A stretch of DNA of 64,000 bases from Aquila chrysaetos chrysaetos (lineage: Eukaryota; Chordata; Aves; Accipitriformes; Accipitridae): positions 6,891,276-6,955,275 of the forward strand of contig NC_044008.1 of assembly GCF_900496995.4 (NCBI RefSeq). The letters run 5' to 3'. The notes beneath the pieces were generated by a model. The model was not told the origin of the DNA and ran no database searches. It saw only the letters and a program-made list of their open reading frames with translations. The translations under genes were made by a program, and so were the position numbers. Below, one piece after another: positions 23,616-37,685 of this stretch. Positions within the stretch are counted from its first letter, which is position 1, and each line of letters begins with the position of its first letter.

Positions 23616-26600
23616 CTTGAAAGCAAAGAGCAATAACATATAGCTCTGCTCTTAAGAGAGTCCAGGGCAAAAATCAAGAAGTCTTAAGATTTTTATTTTA
23701 AATAGACATTTCCTACACAGTGTTCACTGCAAAGTATTTAAAAGTGGGACAATTCTAAAGTAGTGAAGGAAATTCCTGGAAGCAGACACTGAAACATTAA
23801 AAAAAAGAAAAAAATTTGAAAAAGAGTAAAAAATGGCTTATCACATATATAAAACAAAAGTCAGTTAAGAATAAAATACTGAATTAAAAAAATCCTAAGA
23901 AATAGAAAGGAAAAAGTATGTAATTCTTTCTGAAAGGAAAATACGAAGTTTAAAAAGAAATTTAAAAATAAATTCAGGTAACCCTGAAACCTCCCCTAAG
24001 AGGCAAAATTCTCAGCCTCCTGTGCAAAGATATTAAACAGAAAAATCAAGAGACTGTGAAGTGAGTTTCTGCTGTTTCACTAGTTGCCTTGAGGGAACGC
24101 ATTTGATTATACCTTTCCTCTATCACCAAAGGTAACGAGAAAACACCACGGCTACTTGATGTGGGACCTTTATTTTATTTTCTCTGTCTTGCAACTAATC
24201 AACTTAGCCCAGCCCTAAAGAAACAAACCAAAAAAAAGGCAGCAGATTTCTTGCCAAGTCTAACTGGAATATAAGGTTCTACCACAGTACCACCTGCAAG
24301 TGAATTCAGGCAGTAACTTCTGAAGTGTGAGCTATTACTGGCACATTTAAACATGATTATCCTTGTCTGGCCCAATGTTTAAATACCTCGTAGGCCCGCA
24401 CTTCCAGAATGAAAATTATCTTTATTTTCAAAGATATCCATAAGCTTTGTCTGAAACCTCAAAGGCTGCAATAAGATATATCACCTAAAGAAATATAGGG
24501 GGTTCCTGATTATCATTATCCTTGGCTTACAGCCCAAATATTGCAGTGACCAAACATATGTCTCCTCTTGCAATTCATAAAAAACTCAAACCAAAGTTTT
24601 CTCTCAGGTATCTAACTCTTACACTAAAACACTGCATAACTTTTTAATTCTATGATTTCGATTTAGTTGTCCCATCTGCTAGAAGTATTTTAATAAAACA
24701 TCTCTTTTTATATCCTAACATCAAGGTGATGTTGCCAATTAAGATCTGCAGTGGCCATCTGTAAAAGGAAGGAGGAAGGAAAGAAGTAAACATGAATATT
24801 TTTTTATTAATTTTAAACAACTTGGATTTCAACCAGGATTTCAGTGGTGGAAAAAAGAAAATCATTAACAGATTTATATTCTATATGGATTTCTGTAGGA
24901 GAAATAATATTTGAATTATTTTTTTAAATCCAGAAAGGTTTCTGATCTTGGGAAATGTTTGGCTTTAATTTAGGACTTTATCCAAAGACAGACTTTCACA
25001 AATTGTTTAAGAAATTCAAGTCTTATGAAATAAAATAATGGCAACATCTTCATAATTTCTTTACTTTCTTTACAACTTCACGTTCACCTTCAAACTCAGA
25101 CAGAGCATGTAAATTGTTATCCCTTTGACAACAAATGGACTAGAGGCAATTTTTTCCTTTAACTGCCTTGATGTTACCTAAATATGGTAAGGGACTGGGT
25201 TTTCCTAAAAACAAAAACCGTAAAAAGCAAACAAAAAACTCTAAACACCCAGCTTTCACTGCAGTTGGAAGACTATGGGGGTTTTAGTTTGGGGTAGTTG
25301 GAAGACTACAGGGTGGGGGTTTTCTTAAAACAAACAAAAAAAAACCCCACCACCACAAAACACCACCCATCTCAAGTTTTAAGCAGCACAAGATTAAAAA
25401 AAAAGGATGGAAATGTGAGACATTATAAACCAGAACTTACTGTTTAGCTCATTGCATGTATCACTAAGCAAGAACCTAAGAGGCCTACTGAAGGATTTTC
25501 TGATCTCAGCCTCAACAGTCAAAGACTAAAGACAAAACCATAGCCCCATGACTTGCAAGTGGGAGACAACGTGGGTACTCATACTCACACTGCTTAAGTA
25601 TTTGCAGGATTTAGTCTTGTATTTGTAAACCACCTATTTATCACACTCTTATGATACAGAAAATTAAATTTAATTTAACTAGTGGCATGGGTCATGGCCA
25701 CAATGAAAACAAACTCTGGCCTGTAAAAAAACGCTTAGACTCAGCAACTTTGGCAGGCTGTTCAACTATCCCATTAAATCTACATCTCAACCCATCAAAT
25801 GTTAATAATGGGGTTTCTTTTAAACAACATTCTGCAGGAATTTCTTCTGCAGGGATTGAATTTTCTTCTCCATCATAGCTATGCTTACCATAGACCTTAT
25901 AACAAGCTATTGTTGTTGAACCATGGATGCAAAAAGACACTCTCTTGGCTAGTAACTGTGTTTCTAGGTCTGAGCCTGAAAATAAACATTGGGAAAATTG
26001 GAGGTTAGAGGAGTCCTTTCCCCCACAACCTTGTGTACTATCTATAAAAATAGTTATATGGTTAGGACATTCATGCAATCTTAAAAAAGAAAAGTTTTAA
26101 ACTAGGTACAACAGGTGAAATTCACAATTAACACATTATACTACTTTGTAACATTCGTCTCCCTAGTGCAAGTTAGGCCCTTATTGAAGGTTACAGTCTT
26201 CCTCCACTCCCCACATGCAGTGACCCTTCTGCAAGTACCTGCTCAGTTATTTTCAATTTCAGTTACTTGAGTTCCTATTTTCCACAACAAGGGACAGAGA
26301 TTTTACAGAAAATTTTCACACAAGTCGAAAACAATGTATTTCAGACTTCTACCCCAAAAATTATATTCTAATGATTAACACTCTTTTTTAAGGGGAAGAA
26401 GAGGGTGCATCTGAGGAGCAAGATTAAAAACCTTTACCATTTACCAACACCAGTCTGAAAGCACATTGGTAAACACTTCACATATCATCCCTCATGTCTC
26501 AATGAATTCACCTCACATTCACACTGGGCTTCCTAGCAACTCTTCCTTTACAAATACATTTTTCCATTTACTGAAAACAATAATGAGAATGAGTCATTTC

Positions 26601-28415
26601 TGTAGAATATAGTCCTTCACATACACCAGATGCCTAATGTTGCATGCTGTGAAAAAAAAAAAACCCTAATGCCTACTCAAATTGCTGTATTTATCACAGA
26701 AGTCTGTCAGCATTTTGCATCTTTTGTAAATGTTTTCTTCAGAATGGTTGAATTTTTTTTAATGTTAAGATCTTAATATTGCTTGTCAAAATGTACTACC
26801 AAGTTCTGTAAGAGCTAACATCTAATTAGCTCAGTTACTAGCAGCTTGAGAATACCGCCCAAACAATGACCCAAAATTACTGGCTTTTAACAAGGGAGTA
26901 AAACAAATGGAGAAGAAAAAAACCTGAAAGCTTTAGAACTGAGAAAATGAGCATTTCCTTATGTTTTTCAAGGCTTTCCCTTCCAATTCCATTGAATCTG
27001 TTCCAATAAACATTTTTTTTTTATATATATAGTTCTTGGTGTTATCTTTTTAAACCAGTTCTTACCCTACTTCAATAAAAATCAAGCCTGACTAGCTAGC
27101 TACATGCAGAACAGACAAGTAGAACTCCTGTCCCCTTCATTCTTCTCTGTAACTAGTGGAGCATAAGTACACAAATCAAAAAATGAAGAGTGAACAGAAC
27201 TGAAATAGAGTAATTCACTCTGATGAAATTATAAAACTGTTGGATGGGATGTTCAGCCAATAACTGCAAAATCTAAAGTAGTAATTAGGAGGCTTGCTTT
27301 TATGAAATACATGCCTTTTTTTAGAACAAGAGGGTAACAGCAAAGCCCAGTTCTACCTTTACTCATTTTGTTTTCTTACAGAGCTGTTTCATTAACTAAC
27401 TCATAGAATTACAGTAGGCTGATGTTATTAGATGAGTGACTTAAAATAAAGGTACTTGCCTATACCCACACATTACATGCAAGGGCAGAACAGAACAATG
27501 ACATACTAACAGGCAGACACAGATGCTGTAGATCCTAAATTATTCATGACCAATTCAATACAAACGAAAGCGGTCCCAGAAAATTAATTCTAGTAAGGAA
27601 TGCAATTTTTAAGACATCTCTACAAATCATTTAGTTCCTCTACAGACCATATATTCAGCAATTGCAAATAATTAAGATGTAAAAGTAAAGCTGAAAAAAA
27701 GTGCTTAATCAGTTCCTAATTAGATAAGTATGCCAGATACCACAAAGGATGGCACTACTTTAATGAAGAAAAACCAACAAACATTCAACGCACTGAAGAG
27801 AACAAGAAAAGCATTTAACATCAATTAATTTCAAACAATAATTGAGTATTTCAAGTAATGTTTTGTACACTTGCAAGAGCCATTTCAGATTCTGAAGTTA
27901 GTTGTAACCTAGAAATAATCTCATTGTAAAACCTAAACAGCAGTGCAGCTGTGTACTTTCAGTCTCTCTCATTTCCATAAGCACTAAGGAAGCCTATTTT
28001 TGCTCTTAGTCTCATTTAGAATATTAAGACTCTAAAAACTATTCTGATGGGATTCCACAGAATACAGTTGCTATTTTCACAGCCTGAGCTATCTGGATAA
28101 TAAAAAAAAAAATTTTTACCACAGAAAAATCAGGAAAAGATCTTTAGAACAACAGTAGCAGTTACAAATGCTGACATAAACTCCATCTTCAGCATAATAA
28201 ACGTCATCGGGATTCTCTTTGGGAAAGCTGCAGTTCCAAAATGATAATAATTAGGCTTAATATAGTTCAAACCCAAATCATAGCAGCTGTACATGCCACA
28301 ACAAAGAACATTTTTAAGTATCAAGTACACAGTTTAACTACAACCAAACTCCAAAATATTTCTGACTTACAATAAATTACTCAGAACACTGAATATATCC
28401 CAGTGCTGCTCTTAC
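23616..28415. other. AT-rich presumed intronic sequence
   Basis: No gene, RNA gene or repeat family is recognised. It includes the low-complexity tract at 25320-25370. Confidence 0.5.
25320..25370. repeat. A-rich tract grading into CCACCACC
   Basis: A runs with AAAC repeats pass into ACCCCACCACCACAAAACACCACCC-like sequence on the plus strand. This is the same composition and polarity as several other tracts in the window. Confidence 0.9.
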
Positions 28416-28524
28416 CTTTCTTAGCAGCATCTGTTCTCCTTCTTGCTGGTGACACCAGATCCTTTACAATCTGTAGCACCTGAATCATTGCTCGTTAGCA
28501 AGATCAAAGAGACTAGATGCTCCT
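28416..28524 (-). CDS. Candidate first coding exon (exon 2) of an unidentified minus-strand gene
   Basis: On the minus strand an acceptor (CTGTTGGAATTTTAG) precedes 109 bases ending at AAGAAAG|GTAAGAGC, a near-consensus donor. The first 36 bases would be 5' untranslated. An ATG at 28488 has G at -3 and an in-frame TAA nine bases upstream, so it would be the true start rather than an internal Met. The 24 codons read MIQVLQIVKDLVSPARRR then TDAAKK, ending in phase 1. The pattern of a CpG-island untranslated first exon, a long intron and a start codon in exon 2 is common in vertebrates, and this stretch fits it. Another frame is open until a TAA seven bases before the donor. The protein family is not recognised, so homology support is absent. 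Confidence 0.38.
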
Positions 28525-29345
28525 CTAAAATTCCAACAGGTTTCATTACTACATGTTATTACATGGCTGTCTTCAGTATGCTCAAGCAAAACTGATGCAG
28601 GAACAACTCATCTACCTTCACAGAAAGATTTCTGCCTGACGACTCCACAGGCTGGGGTGATGGATTTAAAGTGACTTCAGCACAAGGAGACAAAAAACTG
28701 CAAACAGTCCTAAATGTATTTCTACTGAACATTTTTAAATTATTTGCTGCAGAGAATGCATACTGATTTCTCTAAATGAAGTTTAAAGGAAACATTCACA
28801 CCACAAACTATCTAAAGAAAACACCACTCGAAATGAATGCCGACAGATGCAATGTACTCCCCTAGGCTCAGTATCTAAGAAGCATGTCTGCATTCTCTTT
28901 TAAAGTCTGTCTCAATTCATGAAATTTCATGTAATGCTTTAAGAGAGCTATCGGTGCAGTGTAGAGCCAGCATCAGACCTACTAATAGAATTAAAATTAA
29001 ATCTAGCTTGCTAAACTTCATCAGACACAAGCAAGCACCTGCTAAAGAGTCATTCGGTTCCTTTTCTCCCCCCTTGAACACACACCTCTGACACCCTTGT
29101 ACGTGATGGGAATTCTTGCACGCCAGGAGGCACGCTGGAAATCCTGGGAGTAATTCAGGCATTCTTCTCTCTCCCACCACCAGACGCCCAGAGAACTGTT
29201 TCAGCTAAGGTATTATCATTACTTCTGTCAGGTAATTTTAAGCAGACAAATTGCAGCATGTGCCCCACAATATTTTTAATGCCATTTGGAAAACGTACAA
29301 AGGCACTTCAGAAATGCCTTCTGTCAAAGCCTCTACAGAGCTAAC

Positions 29346-29368
29346 AAAAAAAAAAAAAAAAAAAAAAT
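29346..29368. repeat. Poly-A run (23 A)
   Basis: This is an uninterrupted run of 23 A. No retrocopy body is recognisable beside it. Confidence 0.95.
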
Positions 29369-32300
29369 GAGAAATCATGTTTTATACGGTCACGTTAAAT
29401 AACCGTCATCCCTGAAGAGGCTCTGTGAATGTTTTAGGAAACCAAATTCCTACACAGCATTGCAAGGCCTTGCCTACACAAAGAGCAATTTAGGAAGCCA
29501 ACTACATTTTCTGAAAACCGTAACATTAGAACAAACCACAGGCCACAAGCAAGGCACAGCAAGATGTATTCTCTGGCCTTTAGACCTTCTGTTCCCATTG
29601 CTTAAGTGTTAGATGGTAGGGGGGAGAGGTCATCTCTTTCCATTTCCAGCTGCTGATCGCAAGCTTTTCAGATTTTTAAAATTGCTGGCGTATTTATCCA
29701 CACACATGTCAGTCTCTTGAAACACATACAGCATAAGCACAACAAACTGTTTCTATTATGTCAGTCTCATTTACAGCCTGCCCATTAATCCACCTCTGCC
29801 AGAAGTAATAGCAACCCAAACTACTATCATATTTGGTTTAGCAAAAACAACTAAAATCATTCTCTGTGACAAGCAGTCCGATTTCTTCTCCCACCCTGCA
29901 AATATTCAAGTGTCCACTCAATAGGAAGCCCGTAGACATACTGTGCAACTGTAATTTATCTCCTCCTGAAAAAGGATTCTTCAAACCATTAGAAACAGGA
30001 CTCCCAACTCTCTATATTAAGAAAAAATTCTGACTTCTGTACATAAACTTAAATTCCAAGTTTCAGACAAATTATTTTCTATGTAGAGAGGTAGGGAAAA
30101 GTTTACCATAAACAGATGTTTCCAGAACAACTGTAATTTCAAAACATTTAAATAAGATGTAGAATGCAGGGTTATCTGGTAAAGTTTACCTTAAGATCCT
30201 TCACTTAATAATCTGGTCCTCCAAATTCCTGCTGTAAGATCTCTCCCACCATTATCTTGCCATGATGTGTTCGTTCTTCGTTTAGTTGGGGTATCAAACA
30301 ACTTGTCTTCAAGTTAAAGATATAAACTCAAAGGACCATCATTACTTACAGCTACATTACATTGCAAATTTCCTCTGAAAAGCTGACTTCTGAGCTTATG
30401 CTTCACAGAACACAACTACCTCTACAGCACTAGTAAACTTTTGATGGTCTTTATATAAACATATTAAGGACAGAAAAAAGAAAACTGAAAAAAAAAGAAA
30501 AAACGAGTAAGGTAGAATAAAATCTTCAGTAACAACATCTGCTTAACCACCTAGAGCATGAGTATACCTTGCAGATCCTGAAGCTGATTTTTAACTGAAC
30601 TAGATTATCTCATTTCTATAGCAAGGTTCCCAAGTGCTCGAATAAGGAGAGGATGGTGGACTGACAAAGAGCAACAGTGGGGAAGGAGGAGTGGAGGAAG
30701 AGAGAAAGGAATAGGAGACATTCTTTGTACTTGGTTTTGGGTCAAAATTACTTAAAAAAAAAGAAATGGGGCACTTCAGTAGCTAGGAGTTAACACCCAG
30801 GAAAGGGTTACACCTATTCCCAACTGCAAAAAGGACAGTTGCTCCCTTTTCTTCGAAACTAATGCTTGTCCTGCTGGTAACAAAGATGAACAACTGAAAA
30901 GGGACTCTTAGATGATTTGCAGGTCTAGTGGACCATGATGAGAATACAAAACTAGTACCTACTAAAGTTTGCAGAATAGCCATCAGAAAGGCTTTCATCC
31001 CATGGTCACCAGTATCTCTCTCTCTCCATCAGTGGTAGGGGTATTTTAAACAGTTGAAGGCTGCTCTGAGCTTTTAGAAGAGACACAAAAGAACTTCAAC
31101 ACTAGAAATAATTTTCACACACACCTGCCTCCCTTGACATGAAATAATCTCCAAAGATGGTATGCACAGTAGTTTACTTCTCTTCTTTGTTATGGAAATT
31201 GTCATGTAGAAAGAAACTGGGAAAAAAAAACCCAAAGCTTTAAAATGAATTCAGAAAAATGTAAACAAGTTTACTAAACATCCTGTGTGCAACGTAAAGA
31301 AAGTAAATGGTGGAAGTATGAAGCAGGGCCATAGCATTCATGATAAACAATGTAACAAACTCAGACAAATCACTCAAACTTTAAAGAATTATACAAGAAG
31401 CATTGTGGCTGCTATTTCTCTTTCGTCAAATCAATTTATACACCTACCAAGACAATAACCCTAAACCTGCTTTAAAAAAGTGGCAATACCAAGAAGACTT
31501 CAAGAAACAAAACACACTAATTAGCTAAATCTCTAAATAATTTCATGTTACTCATGAGTGATAACTTGGTTCTAGTTCACTCTTACCTTTGAATCACGAA
31601 ACCCAACTGATACTTCCATACAATCCTTCATTTACAGCTGCCATCTCTCAGACCACACCCTAATAAAAACACAAACTGTGGGCAAGGATATTCACCAACC
31701 CGAAGTTCACAACCATTCTGACACAGATATCACGAGGTAAACCAAAAAGAAACCAAGTGTCATAAATTTAGTGTAACAATTTAAGCAGATTGGGTTTGAG
31801 GAGAAAAATAGTGTTACATATTCTGTGCTTATCACATGACTTTCTGCTAAGCATTTTTCATCTTTGACAGTTAGTTTGCTAAGCAATACGTACTTGATTA
31901 TGTTCTTGCGTTTTGTTTTTCTTCCTTAACCTCAAAATCATAGGGAATACAGAAATCATGCAAGTTATCAACTTGATGAAATACACTGGCATGAGAAGGA
32001 GCAGTTTACCAGGATGGGATTTTATGGATCACTGTGCGGAGCCCTTGACCTCTCCTAACCATAACAAAAATAATGACCTGCATCCTGATTAGTCAGCTGT
32101 CATCACTCAAAATAAAAATGCTTCCATTTACGTAATTATAATTAACTGGTCTTTGAAAAGAGTTCTTTTTCATAAAGCATATTGCCAGGAGGTAACATAT
32201 TTAGAGCACAAAAGATGGTGCAAAAGTACAGCTGAGTGGGTAATTATCAAATGACACTTGGAAAGAAAAAAAAAAAAAAAAATCAGAATTTAAGTTTAAG

Positions 32301-32485
32301 GAAAACTTCCTATTTTCTCCTTCACTCTCTTCTTATAATGTTTATATATTCCTGGCATTCTGTCTAGGCTTTTAAAAAAACATCAAGAACCCTCAGGGTA
32401 ATCCTAGGCAGCACTGCAGCTACCCGAAAAAAAGCCTGCTTCTTGTGCCCTCCGTTACAGAAAAAAAGATGTACAAGCTACTAAT

Positions 32486-32543
32486 AAAAAAAAAACAAAC
32501 AAACAAAAAAAAACAACACAAAAACACACAACCAAAAAACCCA
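32486..32543. repeat. A-rich tract with AAAC units, ending in ACCC
   Basis: A runs interrupted by single C pass through AAACAAAC repeats into ACACAACC and ACCC. It uses only A and C for more than 50 bases. Confidence 0.9.
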
Positions 32544-34021
32544 CTAAAATGCCTTGAGGGCCTTTATTCATATGAACAATAGGCCTGCACACATTTTATT
32601 TGAGATGCAAAGTTACTGTGACCCTTCTTTTTCTATTTCACATCAACCTGAACTGGCCAGAATTCAGGCTGCAAATGGATTATTCTACCACTTCTCTGCA
32701 GAAACCTATGCAGACCTGTCTTCATAATCCTACCTTACGCTTCTCATAGCCAGGATTATTTATGTCCTTTTCCTTACCTGCTGGACTCTAAACATGGTGA
32801 AGATACCAAGCTTTCAGGGCCAACACACCCAAGGAAACGGACAGCCCATAACGCAATAGCCAGCAAGGTACCAGCCTGAGATCCAGTCCTCTTGCCATCT
32901 GTTTCAATGGAAGTGGGATCAAGCCTTATGTCTTGCCGTTATCATCTAGAAAGCACATAAATATCCGTACACAAAACACTCCTGGTATCTCTTTAGTTCT
33001 GCAAAAGAGCAAAGTCTGACCTCACAGGCAGGAGATGGGGATTTACAAGAGCGGGGGTCCCTTTTCTCTTTGGACCCTTCTTTCTACATCTGTAAAATAC
33101 AGAGAGCACTACGATACGTTACAAAGTCAGTAGGACTATTCATAACAAGGACTATAAAGAGTTAAATACCAGCAAAAGGGAGGGCAGCGGTTCTTCATGA
33201 CCAATATGAAGGTTTGCTTTAAAAGCTGCAGTTTCAGAAACCACACATGGCAGAACTGCTTCATCTTCCCTCACATCTTAGCAAAGGGGCTCATAAAATG
33301 AAGCAGATTTTCTTACCAGGAGCAACAACTATTTCATAAGCAGGAGAAAAGTTTTCAACAGCAGATTAGCTTAAACGATTAAGGAAATACAAGTAAGGCA
33401 CATTAGCCAGGAAAAGATGCTTTAAATATCAAATAGAAGGAACAGCATATTGTAAAAACATTTGCATAGTGAGTTCACAGTAAAAACTGCATATTTCTTG
33501 CAAAAAATAATAAATTCAGATGAAGTCTACCTAGCAACTAAGTACCAGCAACACCTTAAGTATCAATAGAAACATTTAGTTTTACAATACTCCTCTCTGA
33601 CTTTTCCTGTCACAACTGGTCTTCAAATTAGTATCTCAAAATAAATAGGCATTGAGCTCTAAGACAGGCAATATATCATGATACAAATTATTACTAAAGC
33701 AGCTATAAAGTAGGTTATCTATCCTTCCTCACTAATATTTTGAATTATTTTTCTAATCTAAGAACTGAAGCCTAGAGTTTTCATTAAGTTTCAAATAATC
33801 TACTGTACTTGGAATAGGAGAATTCTAGAGTTCCAGATCTATAACTAGCCCTCCCCATAAATCTCTGAAACTTTACTAATGCTGTCAAGAAATCGTATGT
33901 GGAATTCTGGTAGCCTTTCCTGTGAAAAAGTTTACAGTAGTGATATAACTCCATTTATTATTCAAGGCATTCATTTTCCAAAGACAACTGCTTTTGGCTA
34001 TGCATTTTGCAAAGCATCCAT

Positions 34022-34024
<3 letters not shown>

Positions 34025-34052
<28 letters not shown>

Positions 34053-34053
34053 A
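34025..34053. repeat. (AAAT)n microsatellite, about seven units
   Basis: This is a perfect tandem array of the tetranucleotide AAAT on the plus strand. Confidence 0.95.
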
Positions 34054-36528
34054 TCCTCACAGTCTTCTACATTCAGTAAATCTCAGTAACTGCTTAATTC
34101 AACAGAATTTGCAGTCACTTTGGAATATATTTATTTTTTCTTCACTTTTGGCACTTTTGCTACAATTTTTAAGGCATGAAAGTATGGCTGCAGTTTTTAA
34201 ACCAACTGATGTAGATATATGAACCTCTTTTAGAAGAAATCTTGAGAACAGAAAGAAGCTTGATCTAGAGGCTGAAGAAATCATAAATAATTGTAACAGA
34301 AAGCTATCTAAGTGAACACTGATCAGAGGATGGGAGGCATTTGTTCACGTGTTTTTAGTTCCTTAATTCCTTTCTACTTTAAACACACAAGAAAGCTGTT
34401 AATTACATTCAGGATCATTGAGAACTTCAATAAATGGTCAATGAAATTAATTCTACCTGTTCCAGGGAAAAACTTATCAACCCAAAAAAGAAAAATAAAT
34501 GCTAAAAAAGGGGAAAGGTAAAGAGAAAACATATAGGTACATTCAGCAGCCATTATTGCACACTTTGAAGTTTTAAGGAAAGAAACTACACACATTGCAA
34601 AATCCTGTCACTGCACAATACCCTTACTGTTATCCTTCTTACTCAATTTATGTTATTTTTTTAACTCCTTAGCTCTTGCTACAACACATTCTGCAAGTGG
34701 ATCTAGAAGATAGCAAGAGAGACAGCAACTTTCCCAGAGAGCCACAGTGAAGAAAAGGGAACTGCCCACGCAGATCACTTAACATCCTCCTGATAACAGA
34801 CACCAGACACTAACGGAGATCAATATCAGAAGTTTGTGTTCAAATGTGTCCTGGTACACTCTAAAAAACAAACAAACAAAAAAAACCAACAAAAATCCCA
34901 TGTATGTATTTTTTTTTTCCTCCTGACAGATGTTTTATACTTATCACCTCCACGAGCAAAGGGCACTGCTTAGTCTTTGTTCATATATTTACTGTAAATC
35001 TTTACCATGAATGAGATTTATAATCTCTTACCTCCTTAAAGCAAACAAAAACTACAAAATTCTGTGCATCACTATTTGTTAGCATGATTAAATCTTTTAC
35101 TGCATGTAACATTTCTATGTTGGCATTTAATCCAAGTAATAAAATGCAGCTGTCCACGGCCACCAGGAAGAACATCAAACCTTATTAGTCCACTGCAAAA
35201 TACACAGTACTTTTATTAAAATCATGTATTTGCAGGCTTAATTTGTGTAGCAAATGTATGTCTTTCTCTCTCTGCAATAAAATAAAAAATTTTAAAACAA
35301 GTTTTTGATTACTTTGTAATAGGCTAATCTAACACTAAAGAAGTATCTATTCCCACAAATACAGTTTACCTGTTGATAAAAAAAACTGTTATAAAGAAAC
35401 ATATGCTAAGGAAGAAAGAATTTATCCCTTCAAAAGTAGCTGAAGGAAATTAGCCTGAAGGTCACACAGATCAGAAGTGATCAACCCTCCTTTGAAAGGA
35501 AGCCTACCTGGGTCTGTTTGCTTACTGCGGTTGTGTTCTAAAGGGAGACACCATTAACTGTTCACTTTCAGACTTCTGCCTCCTGCTCTCCTTGTACATT
35601 CACTCAAAAAATGCAGTCTTTTAAAACATACTTTAACCAACGTATTTAAAAAACCCAAGCTTAGTACTTGAATATGACAATCACATTAACCATTACTACT
35701 TAAGGTTAATGCTAGAGTTATATTTGAGATATGCATTGTGTTTAAATGGCTGGTTGTGGCTATCTTTATGATTATCTGTTCTGCCTCTGATCTTGCAAAT
35801 GGATTTATTTAGTAGTGTGCTGTAACTAGCACGTCACACTTCCTTCATATCCAATCCTATTTCCCATAAAGCACATAGGTGCCTCGGCTACTAACAAGGT
35901 GTTCTCCTATGCCCTCATCAATGAAAAAACAGGGGAAACACCTGGGTATCTTAGTGACACTGCTTGCAAATAAACTATGCTAGACAGAGACAGGAAGCAG
36001 CAGTGTAAAACAGGCTTCTTTTTTCAGCTTCACTTAAAGACAATCAAACTAACCAAATGAAGAACATCTTACCTACCTATTAGAAGAGCAAAGATAGAGA
36101 AATTGTACGTGCCCTAGTGACTCAAGCCCAATTTTGGCAGACAGAAGACTGCAGTACATTTACTGTTCTCCATGCTCTCTCTGTACGTGTAGAGAATTTA
36201 AAATCATGCCAAGTTTCAACCAACAATTGCCCATGGTCCAGACAAGAAGGGCCTGAACCGCATCACTCTACCCAACATTATATTCAGGCATTTTAATCCA
36301 GTATTCTAACTACCAGCAGTACTACGCCAGTGCTAAAGGAACAGAAAAAGAAGTGCCACCATCCTCCATTTGCAGTAGATTTATCCTTGATCTGTTAGGT
36401 TTCACTGGACAGGTAACCTAGCCTTGTTATACCATCTTGTAGGACCACTGAATATACAGAATTAAACAAAAACACAAATTAAGAGTTAGTTCTCCAAAAT
36501 GGATGTTCCAGTTAATGATTGATACAGT

Positions 36529-36597
36529 AAAAAAAAAAAAAAAAAACCAAAAACAAACCCCAAACAAATCACAACAACAAAAAACACACCCAAGAGC
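36529..36597. repeat. A-rich tract grading into AACC/ACCC
   Basis: About 18 A are followed by CCAAAAACAAACCCC and CAACAACAAAAAACACACCC, almost exclusively A and C on the plus strand. Confidence 0.9.
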
Positions 36598-37626
36598 CTT
36601 ACAGTGAGTTTCACATAAATATTATTTCTTCTGGTTTGTTTTAATGCATGGGGAATAAATAAATATTGAAATGTGACTCATTAGCCTTTGCCCTAAAAAG
36701 AAGTACTTTCCTACCACATAGTTAAAGTAAAAAATAGACATTTTTGTCACTGCTTCTGGTATAGAAAAGAGTATGGTGGGGGGAGTAAGTGAGGAGGAAA
36801 TAAAAAGCAAAATTGACACTTTCCAGTTTGTACCTGATCTTCTCAAGGAAAACAATAAACCTAATTTTTCTTCTCCCATCCTCTAAGACCAACCCTGACT
36901 TCCTTCAAACACACTTACAGTAACTTGCTGTAACAGGGAGGCGGGGAAGAGGAAGCTAAAAGCTGCTTTAGTTTTTACAACCAGGTATAAAGTAATATGA
37001 AATACAACCACTCTGAAACATGCAAAGCAAGCAGGGTCTGTAGACCAGCCTGGACACAAAGTACGGCTGTAGCACAGCATCACTGATAAGAACAGAGAGC
37101 TGCCCCTGATAAGTGTCACCTCCAAAAAGTAAGTTTGGAGGAGGGCAGGGAAGGAGGTTTATGTCATTATACTGTTTATACAACTCGGAAATAGTAGCAT
37201 CACAAAATAAAACTCCTCATACAATGCTGGACAAAATTCTACTACCAAAAAAAACCAAACAAAAAAAAGACTGAAGGAAAAAGCTTTATATTGAATGCAA
37301 CAGAACACATTCTGGTGAGAGACTTATTTCCCTATGTCTCTCAAAATTCTGGGAAGCCTAACTACTGCTCAAAAGAGCTCTAAGTGAGCCTTTCAGCACT
37401 CTACCATGGAATTAGGCAGGTTTTCAAAGAGCTTTTCAAGGGTAAAACAGAAAGACTGCATTCAGGAAGCCTCTCCTACGGCAAACCAAAGTGCTTTATT
37501 AAAACAAAAGTGCCCTTTTACATTACTGATCTATTATATTAATGACTGCACTGGCCAAAAACACTGGAGATTTTACAGTATGTTTGTATGCCTTCCATTC
37601 CAGACAATAATTATGTTACACAAAAT

Positions 37627-37629
37627 AAA

Positions 37630-37666
<37 letters not shown>

Positions 37667-37685
37667 GGAAAAAAAGAAAAAGAAA
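37627..37685. repeat. Purine-only tract with 36 consecutive G
   Basis: There are 59 bases with no pyrimidine: AAA, then 36 G in a row at 37630-37665, then an A-rich tail AGGAAAAAAAGAAAAAGAAA. The G run creates artificial poly-Gly frames. It can form stacked G-quadruplexes, and as a mirror-type purine tract it could also form a triplex. Homopolymer length in a draft assembly is unreliable. Confidence 0.95.
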
